Positions 24,155 to 32,686 of a DNA stretch of 35,972 bases are shown here, piece by piece (position 1 is the stretch's first letter; each line of letters starts with the position of its first letter). Position numbers and translations under genes: made by a program. Below the pieces are notes generated by a model that was given only the letters and a program-made list of their open reading frames with translations, made no database searches and was not told the DNA's origin. Source of the DNA: Methylobacterium segetis (GTDB lineage: Bacteria; Pseudomonadota; Alphaproteobacteria; Rhizobiales; Beijerinckiaceae); assembly GCF_004348265.1 (NCBI RefSeq), contig NZ_SMNT01000059.1, positions 1 through 35,972 on the forward strand, in the 5' to 3' direction.

Positions 24155-27103
24155 ATGGGAGCGACGCCTCAGCCGGCGATGAGCCAGAGGGCCGCCGCAC
24201 GCAACGATGCGGGGCTGACGCGGCGTCTCGCCGAGGCCCTGCAGGGCGAGGTGCGCTTCGACGCCTTCACGCGCGGGCGCTACGCGACCGACGCCTCGAT
24301 CTACCAGATCGTGCCGGCGGGCGTCGTCTTTCCCCGGAACGCCGCCGACATCGCCGCGACCCTCGGGATCGCCGCCGAGCACGACGTGCCGGTCATCCTG
24401 CGCGGCGGCGGCACCTCGCAGAACGGCCAGCCGATCGGGCGCGGCCTCGTCGTCGATTGCTCGCGCCACTTCAACGGGGTTCTGGCCTACGACGCGGAGG
24501 GCGGCACCATCACCGTCGAGCCCGGCATGGTGCTGGAGCGCCTGAACACGCGGGTGAAGGCGGACGGCTGGTTCTTCCCCGTCGAGCCCTCCACGGCCAC
24601 CCGCTGCACGATCGGCGGCATGGCGGGCAACAATTCCTGCGGCGCCCGCTCGCTCCGCTTCGGCAAGATGAGCGACAACGTGGTGGGCATGGAGGCGCTG
24701 TTCCACGACGGCGAGCCCTTCGGCTTCGGGCTGACCGGCAACGATGCGAGCGGCGCTCACGGGGGTCCCCGGGCCGAGGATCTCGCCCGGCGGATGCTGG
24801 CGCTGGCCGAGTCCGAGCGCGCCGAGATCCTGCGGATGTACCCGCAGGTGCAGCGCCGCGTCGGCGGCTACAACCTCGATGCCTTGATCGAGGCGCGGCC
24901 GAACCTCGCCCACCTCCTCGTCGGCTCGGAAGGGACGCTCGCGGCCACGACCTCCGTCACGCTGAAGCTCTCGCGGCTGCCGACGCACCGGGTGATGGGT
25001 GTCTGCCACTTCCCCTCCTTCCGGGCGGCGATGGAGACCACCCAGGCGATCGTCGACCTCAACCCCGTCGCGGTCGAGCTCGTCGACAACAACGTCCTGG
25101 TCCTCGGCGCCGACATCCCGCTCTTCCGCACGACGCTCGCCGACATCACCCGGGGCAAGCCGAACTGCCTGCTGCTCGCCGAATTCGCCGGGGACGACCG
25201 CGACGCGCTGATGCGCGACCTGAAGCGCCTCGATGCCTGCATGAGCGACCACGGCTTCGCCGACGCGGTGGTCGAGGTACCCGAGCCCGCCCGGCAGAGG
25301 TCGGTCTGGGAGGTGCGCGAGGCCTGCCTCAACATCAGGATGTCGATGAAGGGCGACGCGAAGCCCGTCTCCTTCATCGAGGATTGCGCGGTGCCGCTGG
25401 AGCACCTCGCGGACTACACGGACGCCGTCACCGAGGTCTTCACGAAGCACGGCACCCGCGGCACGTGGTACGCGCACGCCTCCGTCGGCTGCCTGCACGT
25501 GCGGCCGATCCTCAACATGAAGGAGGGGGAGGACGTCGCGACGATGCGCGCCATCGCCGAGGAGACCTCGGATCTGGTGCGCCGCTACAAGGGCTCCTAC
25601 TCGGGCGAGCACGGCGACGGCATCTCGCGCTCGGAATATGTCGAGCCGCTGTTCGGCTCGCGGCTCGCCCGCGCCTTCGAGACGGTCAAGGATTCCTTCG
25701 ATCCGGAGAACCGCCTCAACCCCGGCAAGATCGTGCGGCCGCTGAAGATGGACGACCGCTCGCTGATGCGCTTCGCGCCGGGCTATTCCGTGAGCCAGCC
25801 CGTGAAGACCGCCCTCGACTGGTCGGAATGGGGCGGGTTCGGCGGCGCGGTCGAGATGTGCAACAACAACGGCACCTGCCGGAAGCTCGCGGGCGGCGCC
25901 ATGTGCCCCTCCTACCGGGCGACGCGGGACGAGCAGCACCTCACCCGTGGCCGGGCGAACTCCCTGCGGCTCGCGATCTCGGGCCAGCTCGGCGCGGACG
26001 CCTTCACCAGCCCCGAGATGAAGCGGACGCTCGATCTCTGCGTCTCCTGCAAGGCCTGCCGCCGGGAATGCCCGACCGGCGTCGACATGGCCAAGATGAA
26101 GGTCGAGTTCCTGCACCATTACCACGCCCGGCACGGCCTGCCGCTGAAGGAGCGGCTCGTCGCCGGCCTGCCGCTCTATGCCGGCATCGCCGCGAAGCTC
26201 GCCCCGCTCCTGAACCTGCGCGACCGCTACCGCCCCCTCGCCCGGCTCTCGGAGCGGGTCGCCGGCCTCTCGGCCCGGCGCACCCTGCCGCGCTGGCGCC
26301 GGCCCTGGGCCGAGACCGGCGAGGCCGCCCACCCGCAGGACGTCACGGGCGATTTCCGCGACGTCATCCTGTTCGGCGACACCTTCAACCGCGCCTTCGA
26401 GCGGGAGAACCTGGAGGCGGCCGAGCGGGTGCTCGCCGCCGCGGGCTACCATCTGCACCGGGTCTTCCCCGCGCGGGGGCGCCGGCCGCTCTGCTGCGGG
26501 CGCACCTACCTCGCCTCCGGCCAGACCGACCGGGCCCGCGCCGAGGCGCGGCGGACGCTCGAGACGCTGCTGCCCTACATCCGGGCCGGCGCGCGCGTCG
26601 TCGGGCTCGAGCCCTCCTGCCTCCTCACCTTCCGCGACGAGTTCGCCGCCCTCCTGCCGGGCGAGGATGCCGGCCTGCTCGCCCGGAGCAGCGTCCTGTT
26701 CGAGGAGCTTCTCGCCGCCGACCTCGCCGCCGGACGCATCGAGCTGCCCCTCGCCGACCAGGGCGGCCGGGTCGCGCATCTGCACGGCCATTGCCACCAG
26801 AAATCGTTCGGCGTGATGGGCTCCGTCGAGACCGTCCTGCGCCGCGTGCCCGGCCTCGACCTGCGGGTCATCGAGTCGAGCTGCTGCGGCATGGCGGGCG
26901 CCTTCGGCTACGGTGCCGACACGATCGACGTGTCCCTCGCCATGGCCGAGCTCTCGCTGTTCCCGGCGCTCCGCAGGGCCGGCCCGGACGACCTCGTCGT
27001 CGCCGACGGCACGAGCTGCCGCCACCAGATCCACGACGGTCTCGGAATTCAAGCAGAACATGTGGCCCGCGTTCTGGATCGCGCTCTGATCCCTCGACAC
27101 TGA
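24155..27103 (+). CDS. FAD-binding and Fe-S D-2-hydroxyacid dehydrogenase (YdiJ/GlcD-like fusion)
   Basis: A 982-residue fusion. The N-terminal half is a GlcD-type flavoprotein: PCMH FAD domain with VPVILRGGGTSQNGQPIG and CTIGGMAGNNSCGARSLRFGKMSDNV, then the substrate cap with LVGSEGTLAATTSVTLKL, WYAHASVGCLHVRP, and GEHGDGISRSEYVEPLFG before FDPENRLNPGK. The C-terminal half has two iron-sulfur motifs (CNNNGTCRK with a later CP, and CVSCKACRRECPTG) and CCG domains (LCCGRTYL, HGHCHQKSFG, SSCCGMAGAFGYG). Such proteins oxidise D-lactate, D-2-hydroxyglutarate or similar acids and pass electrons to the respiratory chain; the substrate cannot be told here. The ATG at 24155 has GGGAGGA upstream. A GntR gene follows after 60 bp, probably in the same transcript. 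Confidence 0.92.
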   Translation: MGATPQPAMSQRAAARNDAGLTRRLAEALQGEVRFDAFTRGRYATDASIYQIVPAGVVFPRNAADIAATLGIAAEHDVPVILRGGGTSQNGQPIGRGLVVDCSRHFNGVLAYDAEGGTITVEPGMVLERLNTRVKADGWFFPVEPSTATRCTIGGMAGNNSCGARSLRFGKMSDNVVGMEALFHDGEPFGFGLTGNDASGAHGGPRAEDLARRMLALAESERAEILRMYPQVQRRVGGYNLDALIEARPNLAHLLVGSEGTLAATTSVTLKLSRLPTHRVMGVCHFPSFRAAMETTQAIVDLNPVAVELVDNNVLVLGADIPLFRTTLADITRGKPNCLLLAEFAGDDRDALMRDLKRLDACMSDHGFADAVVEVPEPARQRSVWEVREACLNIRMSMKGDAKPVSFIEDCAVPLEHLADYTDAVTEVFTKHGTRGTWYAHASVGCLHVRPILNMKEGEDVATMRAIAEETSDLVRRYKGSYSGEHGDGISRSEYVEPLFGSRLARAFETVKDSFDPENRLNPGKIVRPLKMDDRSLMRFAPGYSVSQPVKTALDWSEWGGFGGAVEMCNNNGTCRKLAGGAMCPSYRATRDEQHLTRGRANSLRLAISGQLGADAFTSPEMKRTLDLCVSCKACRRECPTGVDMAKMKVEFLHHYHARHGLPLKERLVAGLPLYAGIAAKLAPLLNLRDRYRPLARLSERVAGLSARRTLPRWRRPWAETGEAAHPQDVTGDFRDVILFGDTFNRAFERENLEAAERVLAAAGYHLHRVFPARGRRPLCCGRTYLASGQTDRARAEARRTLETLLPYIRAGARVVGLEPSCLLTFRDEFAALLPGEDAGLLARSSVLFEELLAADLAAGRIELPLADQGGRVAHLHGHCHQKSFGVMGSVETVLRRVPGLDLRVIESSCCGMAGAFGYGADTIDVSLAMAELSLFPALRRAGPDDLVVADGTSCRHQIHDGLGIQAEHVARVLDRALIPRH

Positions 27104-27163
27104 TTTCAGCCGAGCCTAAACGTAGCGTGGGATTCCGTCCGTGTTCTCCGATCCAGTTGGCCG

Positions 27164-27841
27164 ATGAATAAAATCGATACGGGTCTCGGCATCAGCCGGC
27201 GCTACCTCCACGACGAGGTCGCCGACCGGATGCGAGAGCTCATCCAGTCCGGCGAGATGGAGCCGCGCGCCCGGATCAACGAGGGCGAGCTGACCGAGCG
27301 CTTCGGCATCTCGCGCACCCCCTTGCGGGAGGCCATCAAGATCCTGGCGACGGAGGGGCTGCTGGAGCTCCTGCCGAACCGGGGCGCGCGCGTCGCCAGC
27401 ATCTCGCAGGGCGAGATCGAGGAGATGGTCGAGGTCATCGCCGGCCTGGAGGCGACGGCCGCGGAGCTCGCCTGCCGCCGCATCACCGACGAGGAGATCG
27501 CCGCCATCGAGGTCGAGCATGCGGCGATGGTCACCGCCTGGAAGGCGGGGGACGAGGCGGAATATTTCCGCATCAACCGCAGCATCCACGAATCGATCAT
27601 GACGGCGAGCCGCAACGTCACGTTGTCGGGCATCTACATGAGCCTGTCCGGCCGGATCCAGCGCTCGCGCTACAAGGCGCACCAGACCGCCGACCAGTGG
27701 GAGCGGGCGGTCCAAGAGCACGAGCAGATGGTCCGGCTGCTCCACGCCCGCGACGGCGCGACCCTCTCGCCGCTCATGCGAGAGCACATCCGCGGCAAGA
27801 AGCAGGTCATCGCCGCCAATTACGGCGAGGCCGACGGCTGA
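27164..27841 (+). CDS. GntR-family (FCD/FadR-type) transcriptional regulator
   Basis: A 225-residue regulator. A winged helix at residues about 12-75 has the GntR signature (LHDEVADRMRELIQSGEM, then INEGELTERFGISRTPLREAIKILATEGLLELLPNRGARV). The C-terminal FCD ligand domain shows EEMVEVIAGLEATAAELACRR, the metal-site pattern in YFRINRSIHESIM and a later H in VQEHEQMVRLL. It probably controls the dehydrogenase upstream and itself via the palindrome near 24080, with the substrate acid as inducer (inference). No clear ribosome binding site precedes the ATG; readthrough from the upstream gene is plausible. Confidence 0.92.
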   Translation: MNKIDTGLGISRRYLHDEVADRMRELIQSGEMEPRARINEGELTERFGISRTPLREAIKILATEGLLELLPNRGARVASISQGEIEEMVEVIAGLEATAAELACRRITDEEIAAIEVEHAAMVTAWKAGDEAEYFRINRSIHESIMTASRNVTLSGIYMSLSGRIQRSRYKAHQTADQWERAVQEHEQMVRLLHARDGATLSPLMREHIRGKKQVIAANYGEADG

Positions 27842-27859
27842 GGCCGGGCTCGCCCCGGC

Positions 27860-28516
27860 TCACGCCGCCGCGTTGATCGCGCGCATGTTCGCCACGAGGT
27901 CGGCGAAGCGGTCTCCCTGAACCACGACATGGGCGCGCAGCACCTCCGCGGCCCGCGCCTCGTCGCCCGAGACGATCGCCTCCACGATCGCCGTGTGCTC
28001 GGCGAGCGACTGCGTGAGCCGCTGGCGCGCGCGCAGCTGCAGGCGCCGGAACGGGGCGAGACGCCGATGGAGCGTCCGAGCCTGCTCGCACAGGAACTCG
28101 TTGCGGCAGGCGCGGTAGACCACCGTGTGGAAGACGTAGTTCTCCTGATAGTACGCCTCCGTGTCCCCGGCCTCCGCGGCGCGGGCGCAGGCGGCCAGCG
28201 CCTCCTTCAGGGCGGCCTCGTCCTCGGGCACGAGGCGGCGGGCCGCGAGGCGGCCGCAGGAGGCCTCGATCTCCGCCATCGTCTCGAACATCGCGAGCAG
28301 GTGCTGCGGCTCCGGCGCGCTCACGATCGTACCCTTGCGCGGCTTCGTCTCGACGAGGCCGGTCATCGCCAGCTGGATCAGGGCCTCGCGAATCGGCGTG
28401 CGCGACACGCCGAATCGCTCGGCGAGCTGCACCTCGTCGAGGCGGGCACCGAGCGGCAGGCGGCCGTCGACGATCTCGTCCTCGATCGTCTGTTTGAGGC
28501 GCTGGGCCTGGCTCAT
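27860..28516 (-). CDS. GntR-family (FCD-type) transcriptional regulator of the TRAP operon
   Basis: A 218-residue FCD-type GntR regulator: wHTH at residues about 5-70 (RLKQTIEDEIVDGRLPLGARLDEVQLAERFGVSRTPIREALIQLAMTGLVETKPRKGTIV) and an FCD domain with MFETMAEIEASCGRLAARR, a metal-binding pattern in ENYVFHTVVYRAC and AEHTAIVEAI. GGGAGGA precedes the ATG. It is convergent with the other GntR gene (18 bp apart) and divergent from the TRAP operon, across a 166 bp AT-rich region, the usual position of a local regulator. The two GntR proteins are only moderately similar, so they are not a recent duplication. Confidence 0.92.
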   Translation of the reverse strand: MSQAQRLKQTIEDEIVDGRLPLGARLDEVQLAERFGVSRTPIREALIQLAMTGLVETKPRKGTIVSAPEPQHLLAMFETMAEIEASCGRLAARRLVPEDEAALKEALAACARAAEAGDTEAYYQENYVFHTVVYRACRNEFLCEQARTLHRRLAPFRRLQLRARQRLTQSLAEHTAIVEAIVSGDEARAAEVLRAHVVVQGDRFADLVANMRAINAAA

Positions 28517-28571
28517 TGCGGTATCCTCCCGGCCGGCAGCATTTTCCGGACGCCGCTATTATGCAAGGGAG

Positions 28572-28587
28572 TTGACAAAATATACAA
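28572..28587. promoter_or_regulatory. Operator/promoter candidate between GntR and the TRAP operon
   Basis: TTGACAAAATATACAA is an imperfect inverted repeat (TTG at one end, CAA at the other) and includes a consensus -35 TTGACA on the plus strand. No matching -10 box at normal spacing is clear. On the minus strand it contains TTGTAT, as does the site near 24080. Confidence 0.4.
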
Positions 28588-28682
28588 GACGGTCTCATCT
28601 GAATACCAGAAGGCGCATTCAGTATAAATATTGCGCTGCACAAGATCGGCGCCGCCAGCGTGCGCCGCGGGAGAAAGACGCC

Positions 28683-29705
28683 ATGCCCCTGACTCGACGC
28701 CACATCCTCGCCTCGGGCCTCGCAGCGCCCGCCCTCCTCAAGTTCGGGCTCAACGCCGCGCAGGCGGCCACCACCCTCAAGCTGTCGCATCAAGTCCCGG
28801 GCGGCACGATCGACGAGGGCGATTTCCGCGACCGCATGTGCCGCAAGTTCGCCGCCGCGATCGCCGAGCGCGGGAAGGGCGCCCTGGAGGTCCAGGTCTA
28901 TCCCGGCTCCTCCCTGATGAAGACGAACGCCCAGTTCGGCGCGATGCGCAAAGGGGCGCTCGACATGTCGCTCTACCCCTCGCCCTATGCGGGCGGCGAG
29001 GTGCCGGAGTTGAACATCGGCCTGATGCCCGCCCTCGTGACCTCCTACGCGCAGGGCGTGGCCTGGAAGAAGGCGCCGGTCGGCCGGAAGCTCATCGAGA
29101 TCCTCGATTCCAAGGGCATCATCCTCGTCTCCTGGGTCTGGCAGGCGGGCGGCGTCGCGAGCCGCGAGCGGCCGCTCTACGCACCGGCCGACGCCAAGGG
29201 CCTCAAGGTCCGCGGCGGCTCCCGCGAGATGGACCTGATGATGAAGCAGGCGGGCGCAGCCACGCTCTCGATCCCCTCGAACGAGTCCTACGCCGCCATG
29301 CAGACGGGCGCGTGCGACGCGGTCATCACCTCCTCCACCAGCCTGATCTCGTTCCGCCTGGAGGAACTGGCGAAAGCCCTCACCTCCGGCCGCGAGCGCT
29401 CCTACTGGTTCATGCTCGAGCCGATCATGATGTCCAAGATCGTGTTCTCGGGCCTCCCGAAGGACCAGCAGGACCTGATCATGTCGGTCGGGGAGGAGCT
29501 GGAGGCCTTCGGTCAGGCGGGCGCCAAGGCCGACGACACCCGGGTCGAGGAGGTCTTCGCCAAGGCCGGCGCCAAGGTCCAGAACCTCGACGAGGCGACT
29601 ATGGGCAAGTGGCGCGAGATCGCCCGCGAGACGGCCTGGAAGGATTACGCCGGCAAGAACGCCAACTGCGCCGAACTCCTCAAGCTGGCGGAGCAGGTGT
29701 CATGA
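28683..29705 (+). CDS. dctP: TRAP transporter substrate-binding protein, DctP family
   Basis: A 340-residue periplasmic binding protein. The N-terminus LTRRHILASGLAAPALLKFGLNAAQA looks like a twin-arginine signal, unusual but known among TRAP binding proteins, and the mature protein starts near residue 28. DctP features follow: LKLSHQVPGG, GALEVQVYPGSSLMKTNAQFGAMRKGALDMSLYPSPYAGG, and the ligand-binding arginine region DAKGLKVRGGSREMDLMMKQAGAATLSIPSNESYAAMQTGACDAVITSS. It delivers an organic acid to the membrane subunits encoded next. Its stop overlaps the dctQ start (ATGA). GGGAGA lies about 8 nt before the ATG. The ligand class is not readable. Confidence 0.93.
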   Translation: MPLTRRHILASGLAAPALLKFGLNAAQAATTLKLSHQVPGGTIDEGDFRDRMCRKFAAAIAERGKGALEVQVYPGSSLMKTNAQFGAMRKGALDMSLYPSPYAGGEVPELNIGLMPALVTSYAQGVAWKKAPVGRKLIEILDSKGIILVSWVWQAGGVASRERPLYAPADAKGLKVRGGSREMDLMMKQAGAATLSIPSNESYAAMQTGACDAVITSSTSLISFRLEELAKALTSGRERSYWFMLEPIMMSKIVFSGLPKDQQDLIMSVGEELEAFGQAGAKADDTRVEEVFAKAGAKVQNLDEATMGKWREIARETAWKDYAGKNANCAELLKLAEQVS

Positions 29706-30391
29706 GCCACGCCTTCGATGCGGCCTCGGCCGCCGCCGAGACCCACGCCGCCCCGGAGCCCCGCATCCCGGGGCTCCTCGGCACGCTCGATCGGGGCGTG
29801 AAATCCGTCAACCACGTGATCATGCTGCTCGGCGGCATCGCGCTCGTCTGCGCCTGCCTCGTGCTGAGCTACAGCGTGGTCATCCGCTACGTCCTGCACG
29901 AGCCGACCGACTGGCAGGACGAGATGGCGGTGTTCCTGATCGTGGGCGCCACCTTCTTCTCGGCCGCCGCCGTCCAGGCCAAACGCGGCCACGTGGCGAT
30001 TGAGGCCCTGACCGGCCTCCTCTCGCCGCGGGTGAACCGGGCCCGCCTGCTGATGGCCGACATCGTCAGCTTCGTCTTCGTGGTGTTCTTCGCCTGGAAG
30101 AGCTGGTCGCTCCTGCACGAGGCCTGGGTCGACGGGCAGGTCTCGCAATCGACCTGGGGCCCGCCGCTCTGGATCCCGTACTCGCTGATGGCGGTGGGCA
30201 TGAGCCTGCTCTCCGTGCAGTTCGTCCTGCAGATCGCGGAGGCGATCCTCTACGGCCCCGACAAGGCCGGCTGGGCCAAGCCCAAGATCGGTCTCGGGGC
30301 CGATCTCAACCGGGACCTGAAGGACCGTCCCGACCTGACGCCGAGCGGCCCCGACGTGATGGGCACGCGGACCACGGGGAGGCACCAATGA
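29702..30391 (+). CDS. dctQ: TRAP transporter small permease, DctQ family
   Basis: A 229-residue membrane protein with four hydrophobic segments: about 39-61 (VIMLLGGIALVCACLVLSYSVV), 78-95 (MAVFLIVGATFFSAAAVQ), 118-138 (LLMADIVSFVFVVFFAWKSW) and 158-178 (LWIPYSLMAVGMSLLSVQFVL). The family motif RYVLHEPTDWQDEMAVFL is present, as is AAAVQAKRGHVAIEAL. It has a soluble N-terminal extension of about 30 residues and a C-terminal tail of about 45. It overlaps dctP at the start and dctM at the stop by 4 nt each (ATGA), showing tight coupling. Confidence 0.93.
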   Translation: MSHAFDAASAAAETHAAPEPRIPGLLGTLDRGVKSVNHVIMLLGGIALVCACLVLSYSVVIRYVLHEPTDWQDEMAVFLIVGATFFSAAAVQAKRGHVAIEALTGLLSPRVNRARLLMADIVSFVFVVFFAWKSWSLLHEAWVDGQVSQSTWGPPLWIPYSLMAVGMSLLSVQFVLQIAEAILYGPDKAGWAKPKIGLGADLNRDLKDRPDLTPSGPDVMGTRTTGRHQ

Positions 30392-31740
30392 GCGTCGCGG
30401 CAATCGGCTTCCTCTACGCGGGAGCGACGCTGAGCGTGATGCTCGCGGGCATCCCCATCGCCTTCGCCCTCGGCTTCGTGGCGCTCGCCTTCATGGTCGC
30501 GTTCATGCCCGGCTCCTCCCTCGATACCGTGGCGCAGAACGTCTACGAGGAAATGGCCTCGATCACCCTCCTGTCGATCCCGCTCTTCATCCTGAAGGGG
30601 GCGGCGATCGGCCGGTCCAAGGCCGGCCAGGATCTCTACTCGGCGATGCATGCCTGGATGCACCGCATCCCCGGGGGGCTCGGCATCGCCAACGTCTTCG
30701 CCTGCGCGCTGTTCGCCGCCATGGCGGGATCGAGCCCGGCCACCTGCTCGGCCATCGGCTCGGCGGGCATCCCGGAGATGCGCAAGCGCGGCTACTCGCC
30801 GGGCTTCGCGGCCGGGATCATCGCGGCGGGCGGCACGCTCGGCATCCTGCTGCCACCCTCGATCACCATGATCCTCTACGCGGTGGCGGCCGAGCAGTCG
30901 CTGGGCCGGCTCTTCCTCGCCGGGATCGGGCCGGGCCTGCTCCTCGTCGGCCTGTTCGCGGCCTGGGCCGTCTACCGCTTCCGCTCGGAATTCGCGGCGG
31001 CGAAGGTCGCCTATGAGCGCAACGGCACCACCTCGCCGATCCTGGCGGAGGACAAGTACAGCATGCGGGAGCGCTTCTCGACGCTGCCGCGGGTGCTGCC
31101 CTTCGTCATCCTGCTCACCGGCGTGATGGTGGCGCTCTACGGCGGCTACGCCACGCCCTCCGAGACGGCCGGCCTCGGCGGCCTGCTCGCGCTCGCCCTG
31201 ATCGCGGTGATCTACGGCGTCTGGCGCCCGAAGGATGTCAGCCCGATCCTCACGGCGACGCTCCGGGAATCGACGATGCTGATGCTGATCATCGGCATGT
31301 CGCTCCTCTACGCCTACGTGATGAGCTACCTTCACATCAGCCAGGCGGCGGCGGCGGCGATCGTCGCCATGCAGCTCTCGCCCTGGCTCCTCCTCGTCAC
31401 GATCCTGCTCCTCGTGATCGGCCTCGGATTCTTCCTGCCGCCGGTCTCGATCATCCTGATGACGGCGCCGATCATCCTGCCGCCCCTCAAGGCCGCCGGG
31501 TTCGACCTCGTCTGGTTCGGCGTCGTGATGACGATCACCATGGAGATGGGGCTGATCCACCCGCCGGTGGGCCTCAACATCTTCGTGATCAAGAACATCG
31601 CCCCCGACATCCCGCTCTCGGACATCATCTGGGGCACGCTGCCCTTCGTGATCCTGATGGCGGTGGCGATCCTGATCCTGTGCCTCGTCCCCGGCATCGC
31701 CATGTGGCTGCCCAATACCCTGCTGCCGACGACGCGGTAG
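30388..31740 (+). CDS. dctM: TRAP transporter large permease, DctM family
   Basis: The 450-residue product is a DctM-type permease with about 12 hydrophobic segments. Recognisable blocks are LAGIPIAFALGFVALAFM near residue 20, SIPLFILKGAAIGRSKAGQDLYSAMHAWMHRIPGGLGIANVFACALFAAMAGSSPATCSAIG near 65-125, FAAGIIAAGGTLGILLPPSITMILYAVAAEQSLGRLFLAGIGPG near 130-175, and WFGVVMTITMEMGLIHPPVGLNIFVIKNIAPDIPLSDI near the end. It couples substrate entry to the sodium gradient. An 85-residue longer cytoplasmic loop than usual is not evident. It ends 28 bp before a strong terminator. Confidence 0.95.
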   Translation: MSVAAIGFLYAGATLSVMLAGIPIAFALGFVALAFMVAFMPGSSLDTVAQNVYEEMASITLLSIPLFILKGAAIGRSKAGQDLYSAMHAWMHRIPGGLGIANVFACALFAAMAGSSPATCSAIGSAGIPEMRKRGYSPGFAAGIIAAGGTLGILLPPSITMILYAVAAEQSLGRLFLAGIGPGLLLVGLFAAWAVYRFRSEFAAAKVAYERNGTTSPILAEDKYSMRERFSTLPRVLPFVILLTGVMVALYGGYATPSETAGLGGLLALALIAVIYGVWRPKDVSPILTATLRESTMLMLIIGMSLLYAYVMSYLHISQAAAAAIVAMQLSPWLLLVTILLLVIGLGFFLPPVSIILMTAPIILPPLKAAGFDLVWFGVVMTITMEMGLIHPPVGLNIFVIKNIAPDIPLSDIIWGTLPFVILMAVAILILCLVPGIAMWLPNTLLPTTR

Positions 31741-31768
31741 CGGGCGCAGGCAGAACGCTTCGCGCGAG

Positions 31769-31797
31769 CGGCCCGGACCGGATGGTCCGGGCCGTTT
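31769..31797 (+). terminator. Terminator of the TRAP operon
   Basis: CGGCCCGGACC-GGAT-GGTCCGGGCCG is a perfect 11-bp stem with a 4-nt loop, followed by TTT. It separates the TRAP operon from the convergent crotonase gene. Confidence 0.85.
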
Positions 31798-31809
31798 GCG
31801 TTCGCGGCC

Positions 31810-32610
31810 TTACCGCCCGCTCCAGTGCGGCGGGCGCTTGGCGAGGAAGGCTTCCATCCCCTCGCGGAAATCCTGGCTCATGTAGCATTGCAGGATCAGG
31901 TCCTCGCCCGTGCCCGTATCGCCCTCCTGCAGGCGGCGCAGGCCCTCCTTGGTGGCCTGGAGCGTCAGCGGGGCATGGCCGGCGAGCAGCGTCGCGAGTT
32001 CCGCCGCGCGGGCCTGCAGCGCCTCGGCATCGGCCACCACCTCGCTGACGAGGCCGACCGAGAGCGCCTCGTCCGCTCCGACGAGGCGGGCGGTGAACAG
32101 GATGTCCTTCACACGCGCCGGGCCGATCAGGGCCGAGAGGCGCTTGAGGTTGCCCTGCGACAGGCAATTGCCGAGGGTCCGCGCGATCGGGAAGCCGAAG
32201 CGGGCGTCCTGGGTCGCGATCCGCAGGTCGCAGGCCGCGGCGATGGCGGCGCCGCCGCCCGTGCACGCACCCGCGACGGCGGCGATCGTCGGCACGCGCA
32301 GGCGCTCCAGGGTGCCGAGCACCCGGTCCATGAAGCGCTCGTAGCCGAGCGCGTCCTCGGGCGTCTTGAAGCCCCGGAACTGCGCGATGTCGGTGCCCGC
32401 GGCGAAAGCCTTCTCGCCCGCACCCGCCACGATCACCGCCTTGACCGAGGAATCCTCCGCGATCTGCCCGCACAGGGTGATCAGCCCCTCGTACATGCCG
32501 AAGGTGAGCGCGTTGCGCGCCTGCGGCCGGTTGAGGACGATGCGGGCGATGCCGGCCTCGTCCTTCGTGAACAGGAGTTCCTCGGTGGGGGACGTCGGGT
32601 CGGTCGTCAT
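31810..32610 (-). CDS. Crotonase-fold enoyl-CoA hydratase/isomerase-family protein
   Basis: A 266-residue crotonase: IARIVLNRPQARNALTFGMYEGL near residue 20-42, the first oxyanion-hole segment GAGEKAFAAGTDIAQFRG near 63-80, and the second VAGACTGGGAAIAAACDLRIAT near 112-133. Both usual hydratase glutamates are absent: GGG is followed by Ala-Ala-Ile instead of a Cys/Leu-Glu-Leu pattern, and the GQPE position reads FGFPIARTLGN. So CoA-ester binding is expected but ordinary enoyl-CoA hydration is doubtful. The start has AGGGA upstream. It follows the CoA-transferase gene on the same strand by 76 bp, so the two probably act on one CoA ester. Confidence 0.9.
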   Translation of the reverse strand: MTTDPTSPTEELLFTKDEAGIARIVLNRPQARNALTFGMYEGLITLCGQIAEDSSVKAVIVAGAGEKAFAAGTDIAQFRGFKTPEDALGYERFMDRVLGTLERLRVPTIAAVAGACTGGGAAIAAACDLRIATQDARFGFPIARTLGNCLSQGNLKRLSALIGPARVKDILFTARLVGADEALSVGLVSEVVADAEALQARAAELATLLAGHAPLTLQATKEGLRRLQEGDTGTGEDLILQCYMSQDFREGMEAFLAKRPPHWSGR

Positions 32611-32632
32611 CGTGCGGTCCCTGGCTGGCGCC

Positions 32633-32653
32633 CGCGCGCCCGTACGGCGCGCG
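32633..32653. other. GC-rich hairpin between CoA-transferase and crotonase genes
   Basis: CGCGCGCC-CGTAC-GGCGCGCG is a perfect 8-bp stem with a 5-nt loop. There is no T tract, so it may tune expression or mRNA stability within the operon rather than end it. Confidence 0.4.
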
Positions 32654-32686
32654 CGGTGTCCGTCGCTGCTTGTCCCGTCCGGCCTA

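Noticed and set aside
24089..27100. A 1003-codon antisense frame opposite the dehydrogenase
   Set aside because: No recognisable motifs; the plus strand carries all FAD and Fe-S motifs in order.
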